Assembly (NCBI GenBank): GCA_937862595.1
Contig: CALMFL010000293.1
Location: 1 to 11,232, forward strand
Source: an uncultured Fidelibacterota bacterium
GTDB lineage: Bacteria > Fidelibacterota > Fidelibacteria > Fidelibacterales > Fidelibacteraceae
Reading direction: 5' to 3'
Length of the DNA stretch: 11,232 nt
Positions 1-7,220 of the stretch are shown here, one piece after another (within the stretch, counting starts at the first letter, position 1; each line of letters starts with the position of its first letter). The position numbers and the translations under genes were made by a program. The notes beneath the pieces were generated by a model, which was not told the origin of the DNA, ran no database searches, and worked only from the letters and a program-made list of their open reading frames with translations.

Positions 1-527
1 TGCTGCTCGATATCAAGGCCGTAACCCACGACAAATCTGTCGGGAATTTCGAAACCGACATACTCCGGCTCATGGGCCACTTTTGTGATCTCCTTTTTAT
101 ACAGCAGTGTCGCAACCTTGACGGAGGCGGGGTTGCTGCTCTCAAAATGACTGCGAAGATAGTTGATGGACAGGCCGGAGTCGATAATATCTTCAACAAG
201 AATGACATCGCGCCGATGGATGTCCGCACTGATATCCTTGATCAGGCGGATCGTGCCCGTTGAACCTATCTTATGATAAGAGGATATCTTGATAAAATCC
301 ATTTCGGCCTCGATGGTCATTGCCCGGAGAAGGTCCGCCATAAAATAGAAACTGCCGTTCAGCACGCCGATAATAATGGGGGGCTTGCTTTTATTCTTAT
401 AATCGCAGGATATTTCCCGCGCAAGTTGTTTCACCCTTTCCTGGATCTCTTCTTCGGATATCAGCAAGTCCAGTATCTCTCCGTCAAAGGATCCGCCGTA
501 GTTGAGTGTCAACGTTTTTTTAATCAT
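1..527 (-). CDS. hpt: Hypoxanthine phosphoribosyltransferase, C-terminus cut by the window edge
   Basis: Purine salvage enzyme: transfers the phosphoribosyl group of PRPP to hypoxanthine (and usually guanine) to give IMP or GMP in the cytosol. Translating from the ATG at 527 gives 175 residues that stay open to base 1. The PRPP-binding signature VEDIIDSG lies near residues 111-118, preceded by a run of hydrophobic strand residues (DVIL). Other family landmarks are IIIGVLNGSFYFMADL near residues 51-66 and the EIPDRFVVGYGLD segment near residues 160-172, which binds the purine. Family members are about 175-185 residues long, so only a few C-terminal residues are missing. The start overlaps the end of tilS by 8 nt (ATGATTAA), and GGGAG lies 5 nt upstream, so translation is probably coupled. 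The N-terminus is about a dozen residues longer than many relatives before the LISEEEI segment. The tilS-hpt pairing is conserved in many bacteria and supports the call. Confidence 0.95.
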   Translation of the reverse strand, partial: MIKKTLTLNYGGSFDGEILDLLISEEEIQERVKQLAREISCDYKNKSKPPIIIGVLNGSFYFMADLLRAMTIEAEMDFIKISSYHKIGSTGTIRLIKDISADIHRRDVILVEDIIDSGLSINYLRSHFESSNPASVKVATLLYKKEITKVAHEPEYVGFEIPDRFVVGYGLDIEQ

Positions 528-1938
528 GTGTGCTCCCGTCGTTATAATTTATGCTGACCAGCCTTGTATCTTTTTTCTTTACAACAAACAACCCGGAGCG
601 CTTCACGCCGGGTATCCAGATGATCTGTCCCTCCGTTTCAAGAACGGGAAAATCTTTTTTGTCCGGGGCGCTTACCTTTTCGTCCTTTAAAATATCGCTG
701 ACCTTTTTCCGGCCGCCCTTGCCGAAAAGCGTCATGCGGTCTGCCGGCTCCCATGACCTGACGATCACCGTTTTATTCACCATCTCCTCCGAAAAATACG
801 CCGTATGCGCATCGTCCGGTACAAGCGAGGCGGGGATCGGTGCAAGTTCTATTCTCATCTCTCCCCCGGGAAACCCGATAAGGGTTTTATCTGCACAGAC
901 GGCTTCGCGATATATTTTTTGACACTCTTCTTTTTCCCACTGAACGTACTTCCGGCCGATCGTCAGGGTATGGTCCGAACAAGCTGTTTTTTTTCCGCAT
1001 TCGCCTCTGGCGATAAGGTCAAGGATCTCGTCAAGCTGTTCCCCCGAAATATGACGGGTGCTGTTGAGTTTTTCCCGGTATAAGGTCCTGAGGATCTCTT
1101 TCCGGATCATCGCGGGCAAGAGATTGAAGGCCGGGATCCGGAGCTTAAGGACAGGTCCGTCCGTGACGAGCAGTTTTTCCATTTGTTCGCGGGCCGCAAA
1201 GCCGATCGCCTCGGAGGCTTCATCCAAAGCCGCTGCCGATCGTGCGAGCATTCGCTCAAGATCGTTATATCCCATCTTTTTTAGCGACGGAACAACCCGG
1301 TGCCGGATCTTATTCCGGGCATACGCGGTATCCTCGTTGCTGCGGTCCTCATAAAAAACAATGCTGTTCTCTTCGGCATAAGACGCCAGTTCCGAACGCA
1401 GGACACGGATCAGGGGCCGCCTGAAAACGCCGCGCGCGGCCGGAATACCGCTCAGTCCGTTCAGTCCGGCGCCGGTCAGCATTCTGTAGAGAAGGGTCTC
1501 CGCCTGATCGTTCGCATGGTGCGCCGTGACCACTGCGTCGCAGGAATACTCCCTTGCCCACCGGGTAAAAATGCGGTAGCGGGCATTTCGGGCAAGCGAT
1601 TCCGGGCTGGGGTTCTGCGTGCTCTCATTTTCATACTCCCGCTTTTCGCCGGGATCGTTCAGAAAAAGTTTCTCTTCCAGATAGGTCAGCCCGTGCTGTT
1701 TAGCCAGCGCTTCACAGAAACGCGATTCTTCTTCGTCTGCCCCGGGCCGCAGTCCGTGGTCGATATGTCCCACAAGAAGGTCCCATTTCCATGCCGGCTG
1801 CAATTCAAGAAAAACATGCAGCAGGACGACACTGTCAAGTCCGCCGGAAACCGCAAGCAAAAGGCGGTCCTCCTGCCGGACGAGCGCACTGCGGATCAGA
1901 TACTGATGTGTTTTTTCCGCAAGTGTTGACCATCTCAT
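520..1938 (-). CDS. tilS: tRNA(Ile)-lysidine synthase TilS
   Basis: Converts the wobble C34 of tRNA-Ile(CAU) to lysidine using ATP and lysine, so that the tRNA reads AUA and is charged with Ile instead of Met. The 472-residue protein is the long form. The N-terminal PP-loop ATPase has SGGLDS near residues 31-36, followed by GHIDHGLR near 57-64, SLARNARY near 114-121 and TAHHANDQAETLL near 138-150. An EDRSN..D..Y.RN.IRH segment near 197-213 completes the catalytic domain. A middle helical region follows, and the C-terminal TilS_C domain (about residues 390-460) has the expected VRSWEPADRM, KKVSDILKDEKV and IIWIPGVKRSG elements. The ATG at 1938 is preceded by AAAGGA at 6 nt spacing. The gene lies 37 nt after tyrS and overlaps hpt by 8 nt. 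Nothing is truncated. Confidence 0.97.
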   Translation of the reverse strand: MRWSTLAEKTHQYLIRSALVRQEDRLLLAVSGGLDSVVLLHVFLELQPAWKWDLLVGHIDHGLRPGADEEESRFCEALAKQHGLTYLEEKLFLNDPGEKREYENESTQNPSPESLARNARYRIFTRWAREYSCDAVVTAHHANDQAETLLYRMLTGAGLNGLSGIPAARGVFRRPLIRVLRSELASYAEENSIVFYEDRSNEDTAYARNKIRHRVVPSLKKMGYNDLERMLARSAAALDEASEAIGFAAREQMEKLLVTDGPVLKLRIPAFNLLPAMIRKEILRTLYREKLNSTRHISGEQLDEILDLIARGECGKKTACSDHTLTIGRKYVQWEKEECQKIYREAVCADKTLIGFPGGEMRIELAPIPASLVPDDAHTAYFSEEMVNKTVIVRSWEPADRMTLFGKGGRKKVSDILKDEKVSAPDKKDFPVLETEGQIIWIPGVKRSGLFVVKKKDTRLVSINYNDGSTHD

Positions 1939-1975
1939 GGCAGGTCCTTTACCTGTTAAAAACAGGATTGTTTGG
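1939..1975 (-). promoter_or_regulatory. tilS leader with two mutually exclusive stem-loops and the ribosome binding site
   Basis: The short tyrS-tilS spacer contains two perfect inverted repeats that share one arm. Hairpin A pairs CCTGTT with AACAGG around a 3-nt loop (1952-1966). Hairpin B pairs CAGGT with ACCTG around a 5-nt loop (1941-1955), and that loop is AAAGG of the tilS Shine-Dalgarno sequence (TCCTTT on the plus strand at 1945-1950). CCTG/CAGG at 1952-1955 takes part in both, so only one can form at a time. No U-run follows hairpin A, so it is not a standard intrinsic terminator. A translational effect on tilS is inference; the repeats themselves are plainly visible. Confidence 0.4.
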
Positions 1976-3190
1976 TTATTTCCTGTGCAGTTTCAGAAAT
2001 TTTCGCTTCCCGACTTTCAGGACGTCGCCTTCGCGGACGCTTACGGGATGCGTCTGGGACATGATGCGTTCGCCGTTCAGATAGACGCCGCCCTGGGCTA
2101 TCAGGCGTTTCGCCTCTCCCCCCGTTTGGCACAATCCGCTGTCTACCATCAGTTTGCTGATAAATATGTCCTGCTCTCCGACGACATACTCCTGCATCTC
2201 GTCCGGGAGGTCCCGGTGGACAAATACTTTCTCGAACTGTTCTTTTGCCTGGTCCGCCACCGCCGGCCCGTGGTAGCGTTTCACCAGCTGCCATGCGAGC
2301 ATGTGCTTGATGTCCCTGGGGTTTGCGCCTTTTTCCATGGCCTGGCGGTATTCGTCCGTCTTTTCCGGCGGCAGGTCGGTCACCAGCGTAAAATAGCGCA
2401 GGATCATGTCGTCGCTGATGGATAAAACCTTTCCGTACATGTTCTCGGGCGCATCCGTGATCCCGATATAGTTGTCCAGCGATTTGGACATCTTCTCTTT
2501 CCCGTCCAATCCCTCAAGAAGCGGCATGGTCAGGATCACCTGGGGTTCAACGCCGTATTCACGCTGAATGTCGCGGCCGACCAGCAGGTTGAACTTCTGG
2601 TCCGTTCCGCCGAGTTCGATATCCGAGCGGACCGCCACGCTGTCGTAGGCCTGGGCAAGAGGATACAGGAATTCATGGACAGATATGGGGATGCCCGCGG
2701 CGTAGCGTTTTGAAAAATCATCCCGTTCGAGCATCCTGGCCACCGTATAGTGGGCGGACAGTCCGATGACATCCCTGAAATTCATTACGTCCAGCCACTC
2801 CGAGTTGTACCTGATCTCCAGGTGTTCGGCATCCAGGACGATCCCCGCCTGATCGAAATAGGATCTTGCGTTCTCTTTTGTATCTTCCAGCGTCAGGGCG
2901 GGGCGGGTTTTGCTCCGGCCCGTGGGATCACCGATCATTGCCGTAAAATCTCCGATGATCAGCACCGCCTGATGGCCCAGATCCTGGAACTGGCGCATTT
3001 TATTCAGCACAACGGCATGCCCGATATGGAGGTCGGGGCGGCTGGGATCCGCGCCCAGTTTTACCCTCAGGGGGATCCCGGTGCGAATGCTTTTTTCGAT
3101 CTTCCTGACAAGCTCTTCTTCGGGAATGATCTCTTCCGCGCCCGTCCGAATGATGTCCATCTGTTCCTTCAGCGATGGAAACCGGTTCAT
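1976..3190 (-). CDS. tyrS: Tyrosyl-tRNA synthetase (KMSKS-type TyrRS)
   Basis: Charges tRNA-Tyr with tyrosine in the cytosol. The 404-residue protein is a complete class I synthetase. The HIGH motif is at residues 55-58 (DLHIGHAV), the tyrosine-site segment is ELGGTDQKFN near 192-201, and EKMSKSLDN spans about 232-240. The literal KMSKS, where E. coli TyrRS has KFGKT, puts it in the second bacterial TyrRS group (TyrZ-like in Bacillus terms). A C-terminal S4 RNA-binding domain covers about residues 343-404 (ISKLMVDSGLC..GGEAKRLI..GGVYLNG). The frame stays open upstream into smpB, but the ATG at 3190 is the right start because AAAGGAG sits 6 nt before it and the protein begins where relatives begin. 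No T-box leader fits in the 17-nt gap to smpB, so expression probably follows smpB and the upstream genes. Confidence 0.97.
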   Translation of the reverse strand: MNRFPSLKEQMDIIRTGAEEIIPEEELVRKIEKSIRTGIPLRVKLGADPSRPDLHIGHAVVLNKMRQFQDLGHQAVLIIGDFTAMIGDPTGRSKTRPALTLEDTKENARSYFDQAGIVLDAEHLEIRYNSEWLDVMNFRDVIGLSAHYTVARMLERDDFSKRYAAGIPISVHEFLYPLAQAYDSVAVRSDIELGGTDQKFNLLVGRDIQREYGVEPQVILTMPLLEGLDGKEKMSKSLDNYIGITDAPENMYGKVLSISDDMILRYFTLVTDLPPEKTDEYRQAMEKGANPRDIKHMLAWQLVKRYHGPAVADQAKEQFEKVFVHRDLPDEMQEYVVGEQDIFISKLMVDSGLCQTGGEAKRLIAQGGVYLNGERIMSQTHPVSVREGDVLKVGKRKFLKLHRK

Positions 3191-3196
3191 AGACAG

Positions 3197-3203
3197 CTCC
3201 TTT
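3197..3203 (-). promoter_or_regulatory. Strong Shine-Dalgarno site of tyrS
   Basis: AAAGGAG on the minus strand, 6 nt before the tyrS ATG at 3190. It decides the start against the longer open frame that runs back into smpB, and it lies wholly within the 17-nt smpB-tyrS spacer. It also shows that this organism uses canonical Shine-Dalgarno initiation. Confidence 0.85.
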
Positions 3204-3207
3204 GGTC

Positions 3208-3651
3208 TCAATGTTTCATCTGCCGTTCCATACTGCGTTCCGTATCCCGTTTCGCAATATCCTGCCTTTTGTCGTAGAGCTTTTTCCCTTTGACAAGGCC
3301 GATCTCGACCTTGATATGGTTCCCGACCCAATAGAGGGAGAGCGGAACCATCGTAAGGTGCTGTTCATCGCGTTTCTGCTTTAGCTTCCTTAATTCTTTA
3401 TCATGAAGCAGCAGCTTTTTGGGACGAACGGGGTCATGCTGTTCATACCCGGCATGCGAATAGGCGGAAATATGGGCCTGCAACAGGAAGAGTTCCTTGT
3501 TCTGAAAATTGCAGTAGGCTTCCTTGATGTTAATTTTACCTTCGCGAATGGCTTTAACCTCCATTCCGTGAAGGACGATCCCCGATTCCACCCTTTCCAG
3601 GATATGGTAATCGTGATAGGCTTTTTTGTTTTTGATGATCAGCTTTTCCAC
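3208..3651 (-). CDS. smpB: SsrA-binding protein SmpB
   Basis: Small basic RNA-binding protein that delivers tmRNA (ssrA) to stalled ribosomes for trans-translation. The 147 residues match the family length of about 145-160. The OB-fold core begins NKKAYHDYHILERVESGIVL (about 8-27), followed by GMEVKAIREGKINIKEAY, where relatives have G.EVKS.R.G..N..D.Y. HDPVRPKKLLLHDKE near 72-86 is the classic tmRNA-binding segment. The C-terminal tail KGKKLYDKRQDIAKRDTER is the basic helix that enters the empty mRNA channel. The start codon is GTG at 3651; there is no ATG in frame nearby and no clear Shine-Dalgarno sequence, so the exact start is a little uncertain, but the homologous region begins directly after it. 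The tmRNA gene itself is not in this window. Confidence 0.95.
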   Translation of the reverse strand: MEKLIIKNKKAYHDYHILERVESGIVLHGMEVKAIREGKINIKEAYCNFQNKELFLLQAHISAYSHAGYEQHDPVRPKKLLLHDKELRKLKQKRDEQHLTMVPLSLYWVGNHIKVEIGLVKGKKLYDKRQDIAKRDTERSMERQMKH

Positions 3652-3721
3652 GGAATTAATATAACGAAGTTCATGAGGAATATGAAGTCCGAAATGCGAC
3701 GCTTTAAAATTGGCCGGGCGC
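3652..3721 (-). promoter_or_regulatory. rodA-smpB spacer with a possible promoter for smpB
   Basis: This 70-nt gap is the longest break between the tRNA and the left edge. On the minus strand it holds TATATT (3658-3663, one mismatch to TATAAT) and, 17 nt upstream, TTCATA (3681-3686, four of six to TTGACA). If used, transcription would begin at or within a few bases of the smpB GTG, giving a nearly leaderless mRNA, which would fit the lack of a Shine-Dalgarno sequence. A weak inverted repeat TTCAT/ATGAA lies at 3670-3686. I see no terminator after rodA. The promoter is inferred from matches to a consensus only. Confidence 0.3.
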
Positions 3722-4948
3722 TTATTCCGCGTTTCCGTTCAGGACCAGGCCGACCAGTCCGAAGGAAGTCATCAGAAAGCTTCCGCCATAGCTGATAAAC
3801 GGCAGCGGTTTCCCGGTGACCGGCAGAAGGCCCACGGTCATCCCTACATTGATGAAAATATGCGCCAGCAGGGCCGCAGTTCCTCCGATGATCAGCATGG
3901 CGCTGAAGGTGCTTTTGGCCGTTACGGCCATTTTGAACCAGCGCAGGATCAGGAAACAGTAGATGAACAGAATGATGCTGATCCCGATAAAACCGAATTC
4001 CTCGGATATCACGGAAAAAATAAAGTCCGTATGCTGTTCGGGAAGAAAGTTCAGGTGCGACTGGGTCCCCTGGAGAAAGCCCTTCCCGTGCAGGCCGCCC
4101 GAACCGATGGCGATCTGCGACTGGATCACCTGGTAACCGGCGCCCATGGGATCCAGCCGGGGATTAAGCATCGTCAGGATGCGCTGCTGCTGGTAGGGCT
4201 TGATCGCATTCCAGAAAAAGGGCGTCATGACCCCCACCAGAATATTCAGCAGGAACATCAGCACCGAGAACAGGATGTTCTTGTTGTTCAGGAAGATGAT
4301 CACGGCGATGATCAGTCCCCAGATCAGGAAGACCCAGCTGTTGAAGGCCGCGATCATGGTTATGAAGGGAGCAATGATCATAAAGATGTAATAGATCTTA
4401 TAGCCGCTCATGAAAAGCATGGAGGCAAAGATCACCACATAGATAAAGGTCGTCCCGAGATCGGGCTGGATAAAGACCATTCCGGCCGGGATCAGCAGCA
4501 CGGTCAGCGGATACAGCACGTATCCGGGGTTTTGCGGCGAGCGGCGCGTTTCACTGAAGCATTTTGCGAGCATGATGATCAGGATGAATTTCATATACTC
4601 CGAGGGCTGGATCTGAAAATCTCCCAGATTGATCCAGCGGTTAGTGCCCGAGGTCGCCATCGACAGGATAAAGGGGATGATGATCAGGATCAGCCCGATG
4701 ATATACAGCACTTCTGCGTAGCTGAGAATAAAGCTCTTCCGGACGGAATAAAGCATGATGAACATGGCAAGTCCGCCGACAATGCCCAGTATCTGTTTCC
4801 AGAAATACTGCATATTGGACGTCGTCCCCACAAAGGACGTGGCGCTGTAGATCGCCACCAGGCCGCACCCGGTAAGAATGAACACCAGGATCAGCGAGGG
4901 GATATCCAGTTCTGAAAATTTCAGGTTGAAAAAATCTTTGAATTTCAT
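3722..4948 (-). CDS. rodA: Rod-shape peptidoglycan glycosyltransferase RodA (SEDS family)
   Basis: Inner-membrane SEDS glycosyltransferase that polymerises lipid II into glycan strands during elongation, working as a pair with PBP2. The 408 residues form about ten membrane segments. Family landmarks: RWINLGDFQIQPSE near 104-117, FIQPDLGTTF near 159-168, SGGLHGKGFLQGTQSHLNF near 283-301, and PEQHTDFIF near 303-311. The Asp in HTDFIF (about 308) corresponds to the catalytic Asp262 of E. coli RodA. PVTGKPLPFISYGGS (about 376-390) is the SEDS signature. The start is the ATG at 4948, which overlaps the mrdA stop as ATGA; the longer open frame reading into mrdA is rejected because relatives begin here. 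The lack of a strong Shine-Dalgarno sequence points to reinitiation coupled to mrdA. Divisome FtsW is the alternative SEDS member, but pairing with PBP2 and MreBCD makes RodA much the better call. Confidence 0.97.
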   Translation of the reverse strand: MKFKDFFNLKFSELDIPSLILVFILTGCGLVAIYSATSFVGTTSNMQYFWKQILGIVGGLAMFIMLYSVRKSFILSYAEVLYIIGLILIIIPFILSMATSGTNRWINLGDFQIQPSEYMKFILIIMLAKCFSETRRSPQNPGYVLYPLTVLLIPAGMVFIQPDLGTTFIYVVIFASMLFMSGYKIYYIFMIIAPFITMIAAFNSWVFLIWGLIIAVIIFLNNKNILFSVLMFLLNILVGVMTPFFWNAIKPYQQQRILTMLNPRLDPMGAGYQVIQSQIAIGSGGLHGKGFLQGTQSHLNFLPEQHTDFIFSVISEEFGFIGISIILFIYCFLILRWFKMAVTAKSTFSAMLIIGGTAALLAHIFINVGMTVGLLPVTGKPLPFISYGGSFLMTSFGLVGLVLNGNAE

Positions 4949-6717
4949 CGTTTTCTCATATAATAATACGCCTTCAGCAGCTGCCCGGCAACCGGCGCAG
5001 CGATATCGCTTCCCGCGATCCCGTGTTCGACAAAGACCACGACGGCATAGGGAAAATCGGTCCTCTTTGAATAGCCCAGAAACCACCCGTGCGCTTCTCC
5101 GTGCGGATTTTGCGCCGTGCCGGTCTTTCCGTACATGTTCAGACCCGGGACATTGGCGGTCCTTCCCGTTCCCCAGCTGCTTTGCACGGCGTTCAGCATG
5201 CCGGATTCAATCTCTTTCCAGGTATGGGCGGATATATCGGCCACATGTTTGACGGGATACTCGGGATATTCAATGGAATTGTCTTTCGTGTAGTGCACCG
5301 AGCGCAGCAGATGCGGCGTGACGACCTTGCCCCGCGTGGCCAGGATCCCGGTATAGCGGAGCACCTGCATCGGGGTAACCAGAACGTCCCCCTGCCCGAT
5401 GACCATGTTCAGCCACATTCCTTTCCACCACTTCCGTCTTCCGTACTGCCTGTCCAGGAATTCCCGGTCCGGCGCAAGTCCCGGAAGTTCGCCCGGCAGG
5501 TCAATTCCCGTCGGAATTCCAAAGCGCATCTGTTTTGCGTAATAGGCCCAATCGTCCACGCCCAGATTCAGAATAACATTATAGAAGTATACGTTGCAGG
5601 AATGTGCGATCGCCTCGTTAAGATCTTCAATTCCGTGCACATGCGAGCATTTGTAGCTTCTTCCTCCAAGTTCGAACACACCCGTACATTCATATTCCGT
5701 GGAGGGTGAGACGGTGCCTTTTTCCAGGGCTGCGATGGCGGCAACCATCTTGTAAACGGAGCCGGGGGGGTATTGTCCGCGGATAACGCGGTTGAAGAGG
5801 GGAATGCGCTTGTCCTGGGCAATGGAATCCCATTCGGCCTGCGTGATCCCTTCGGTAAAGATGTCCGGGTCGTAGGAGGGTGACGAAACGCAGGCGATGA
5901 TCTCCCCGTTCTGATAGTTCATCATGATCGCCGCCCCGTTGTAATTGACCAGCAGCGATTCCGCCTTTGCCTGCAGCTGCTGATCCAGGGTGAGATACAG
6001 GGCGTTCCCGGGCGCGGGATTCGTCTGTTCGTAGGCCTGGTCGTTCAGGGGTTTTCCGACGGCATTGACCTGTTTGTACCGATATCCGCGTTCTCCCCTC
6101 AGGAGGTGTTCATATTGCTTTTCAATGCCGTCATAGCCGATAACGTCTCCCAGCTTATAGCCCCGGTCGCGGTATTTGTAAATATCGGACCGGCGAATCT
6201 CGGCCGTATACCCCAGAAGGTTGCCGCTTGTAATGTTGTCCGAATATTCACGTATGGGATCAAAAATCACTTCGGCTCCGGGGTAATTCTGTATGTCTTC
6301 GTTAATGATCGTATTGATCTTGAAATCTATATTGCGCAGCACCGTTGCCGGCCGGTAGGCGCCGTATTGATTCCGCTTCATGTTCTTCTGAAGCTTTTCA
6401 ACGGACACTCCGGTCAGGTTAGATAATTTCTGCCAGGTTTCGGGATGTTTTTTAATAACATCGGGGTACACGACAATGTTATAGCATGGCACATTGTAAA
6501 TGATCTTGTTCCCGTTCCTGTCGAATACAATGCCGCGGGGCGCGGAAATGTCCGTGCGGTTCAGCATGTTCCCCATGGCCTCGTTCCGGTAGGTGGAATA
6601 ATTTATGACCTGCAGGGAATAAAAGCGGAAGATCAGGATAAGAAACAGAACGAGGGAAACGGCGATCACGGTGATCATGCGGTAGTTGCTGATACTGTTT
6701 TTGACTTCGCGTGACAT
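4945..6717 (-). CDS. mrdA: Penicillin-binding protein 2 (elongation-specific transpeptidase)
   Basis: Class B PBP that cross-links the glycan made by RodA in the elongasome. The 590 residues comprise a short cytoplasmic tail, one membrane anchor (about 14-33), the pedestal or dimerisation domain (SAPRGIVFDRNG near 58-69; GYDGIEKQYE near 194-203) and the transpeptidase domain. Active-site motifs are complete: SVYK at 320-323, with Ser320 as the nucleophile; SCN at 373-375; and KTGTA at 531-535. PSYDP near 280-284 is also typical. Cys344, Cys357, His361 and Cys374 are spaced like a zinc site reported next to the active site of Acinetobacter PBP2, here with three Cys. The gene follows mreD by 2 nt and shares ATGA with rodA. 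The Shine-Dalgarno sequence is weak, suggesting translational coupling to mreD. It would be the target of PBP2-specific beta-lactams such as mecillinam; whether this enzyme is sensitive cannot be read from the sequence. Confidence 0.97.
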   Translation of the reverse strand: MSREVKNSISNYRMITVIAVSLVLFLILIFRFYSLQVINYSTYRNEAMGNMLNRTDISAPRGIVFDRNGNKIIYNVPCYNIVVYPDVIKKHPETWQKLSNLTGVSVEKLQKNMKRNQYGAYRPATVLRNIDFKINTIINEDIQNYPGAEVIFDPIREYSDNITSGNLLGYTAEIRRSDIYKYRDRGYKLGDVIGYDGIEKQYEHLLRGERGYRYKQVNAVGKPLNDQAYEQTNPAPGNALYLTLDQQLQAKAESLLVNYNGAAIMMNYQNGEIIACVSSPSYDPDIFTEGITQAEWDSIAQDKRIPLFNRVIRGQYPPGSVYKMVAAIAALEKGTVSPSTEYECTGVFELGGRSYKCSHVHGIEDLNEAIAHSCNVYFYNVILNLGVDDWAYYAKQMRFGIPTGIDLPGELPGLAPDREFLDRQYGRRKWWKGMWLNMVIGQGDVLVTPMQVLRYTGILATRGKVVTPHLLRSVHYTKDNSIEYPEYPVKHVADISAHTWKEIESGMLNAVQSSWGTGRTANVPGLNMYGKTGTAQNPHGEAHGWFLGYSKRTDFPYAVVVFVEHGIAGSDIAAPVAGQLLKAYYYMRKR

Positions 6718-6719
6718 GC

Positions 6720-7220
6720 TTATTTATTGCTTCTGTTTTTTAGCGGAAAGATCACGCTGACGATCAGTAAGAACACGAACGTATAAAGGGTTTCCGGGAT
6801 CGAATAGCGATACAGGATCACTAAGGGTTTCACGTAACCCGAATAGTAGAGAAGGTCATATAAAATAAAGTAGCTCAGCATGGCTCCGAAAATACTCAGG
6901 TAAAACAAGAAACCTTTCAGGCGATACCAGAGCGGCAGCAGTTTGATCAGTCCGAAAACGATCAGGGTTTTAAAAAGCGGCGACAAGCCCCAGTACTGCA
7001 GGGTGCCGGGAAGGAAGATGTCCTGCAAAAAACCGAAGACAAAGGCCGCCACAATGGCGATCAGCGGCTTTTCATTCAGGGCCAGGAAAAACAGCATGAT
7101 CAGCAGTATGTCGGGGTGAATGCCGGCAATGCCGATAAAGTCATTGAACACGACCGTGACAATGAACAAAACGCTCATGACGATATAGACGATTCGCGAA
7201 CGCAGTTGATCAGTTTCCAT
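6720..7220 (-). CDS. mreD: Rod shape-determining membrane protein MreD
   Basis: Small integral membrane component of the elongasome that partners MreC. The 166 residues are nearly all hydrophobic, with about five or six membrane segments (for example residues 10-28, 34-49, 52-68, 102-122 and 145-160). A short inter-helix segment, FGFLQDIFLPGTLQYWGLSPL (about 62-82), resembles the G.L.D......lG...l pattern of MreD proteins. Sequence conservation in this family is poor, so the call rests on size, topology and the position between mreC and mrdA. The ATG at 7220 lies inside the end of mreC, an 11-nt overlap, with only a weak GTGAG upstream; coupled translation is likely. It stops 2 nt before the mrdA ATG. 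Confidence 0.9.
   Translation of the reverse strand: METDQLRSRIVYIVMSVLFIVTVVFNDFIGIAGIHPDILLIMLFFLALNEKPLIAIVAAFVFGFLQDIFLPGTLQYWGLSPLFKTLIVFGLIKLLPLWYRLKGFLFYLSIFGAMLSYFILYDLLYYSGYVKPLVILYRYSIPETLYTFVFLLIVSVIFPLKNRSNK

Noticed and set aside
3191..3331. Possible 47-residue N-terminal extension of TyrRS reaching into smpB
   Set aside because: The extra residues are smpB sequence read in another frame. The ATG at 3190 has a strong AAAGGAG at the right distance and matches the family start.
3710..4915. A 401-codon open frame on the plus strand, antisense to nearly all of rodA
   Set aside because: Its product is a compositionally odd chain rich in Asp, His, Gln and Lys, the usual mirror image of a membrane protein read backwards. 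It matches no family I know, and rodA on the other strand is certain.
4949..5086. Possible 46-residue N-terminal extension of RodA reaching into mrdA
   Set aside because: The extension is Arg- and Cys-rich shadow sequence of mrdA. The ATGA overlap start at 4948 gives a normal RodA N-terminus.
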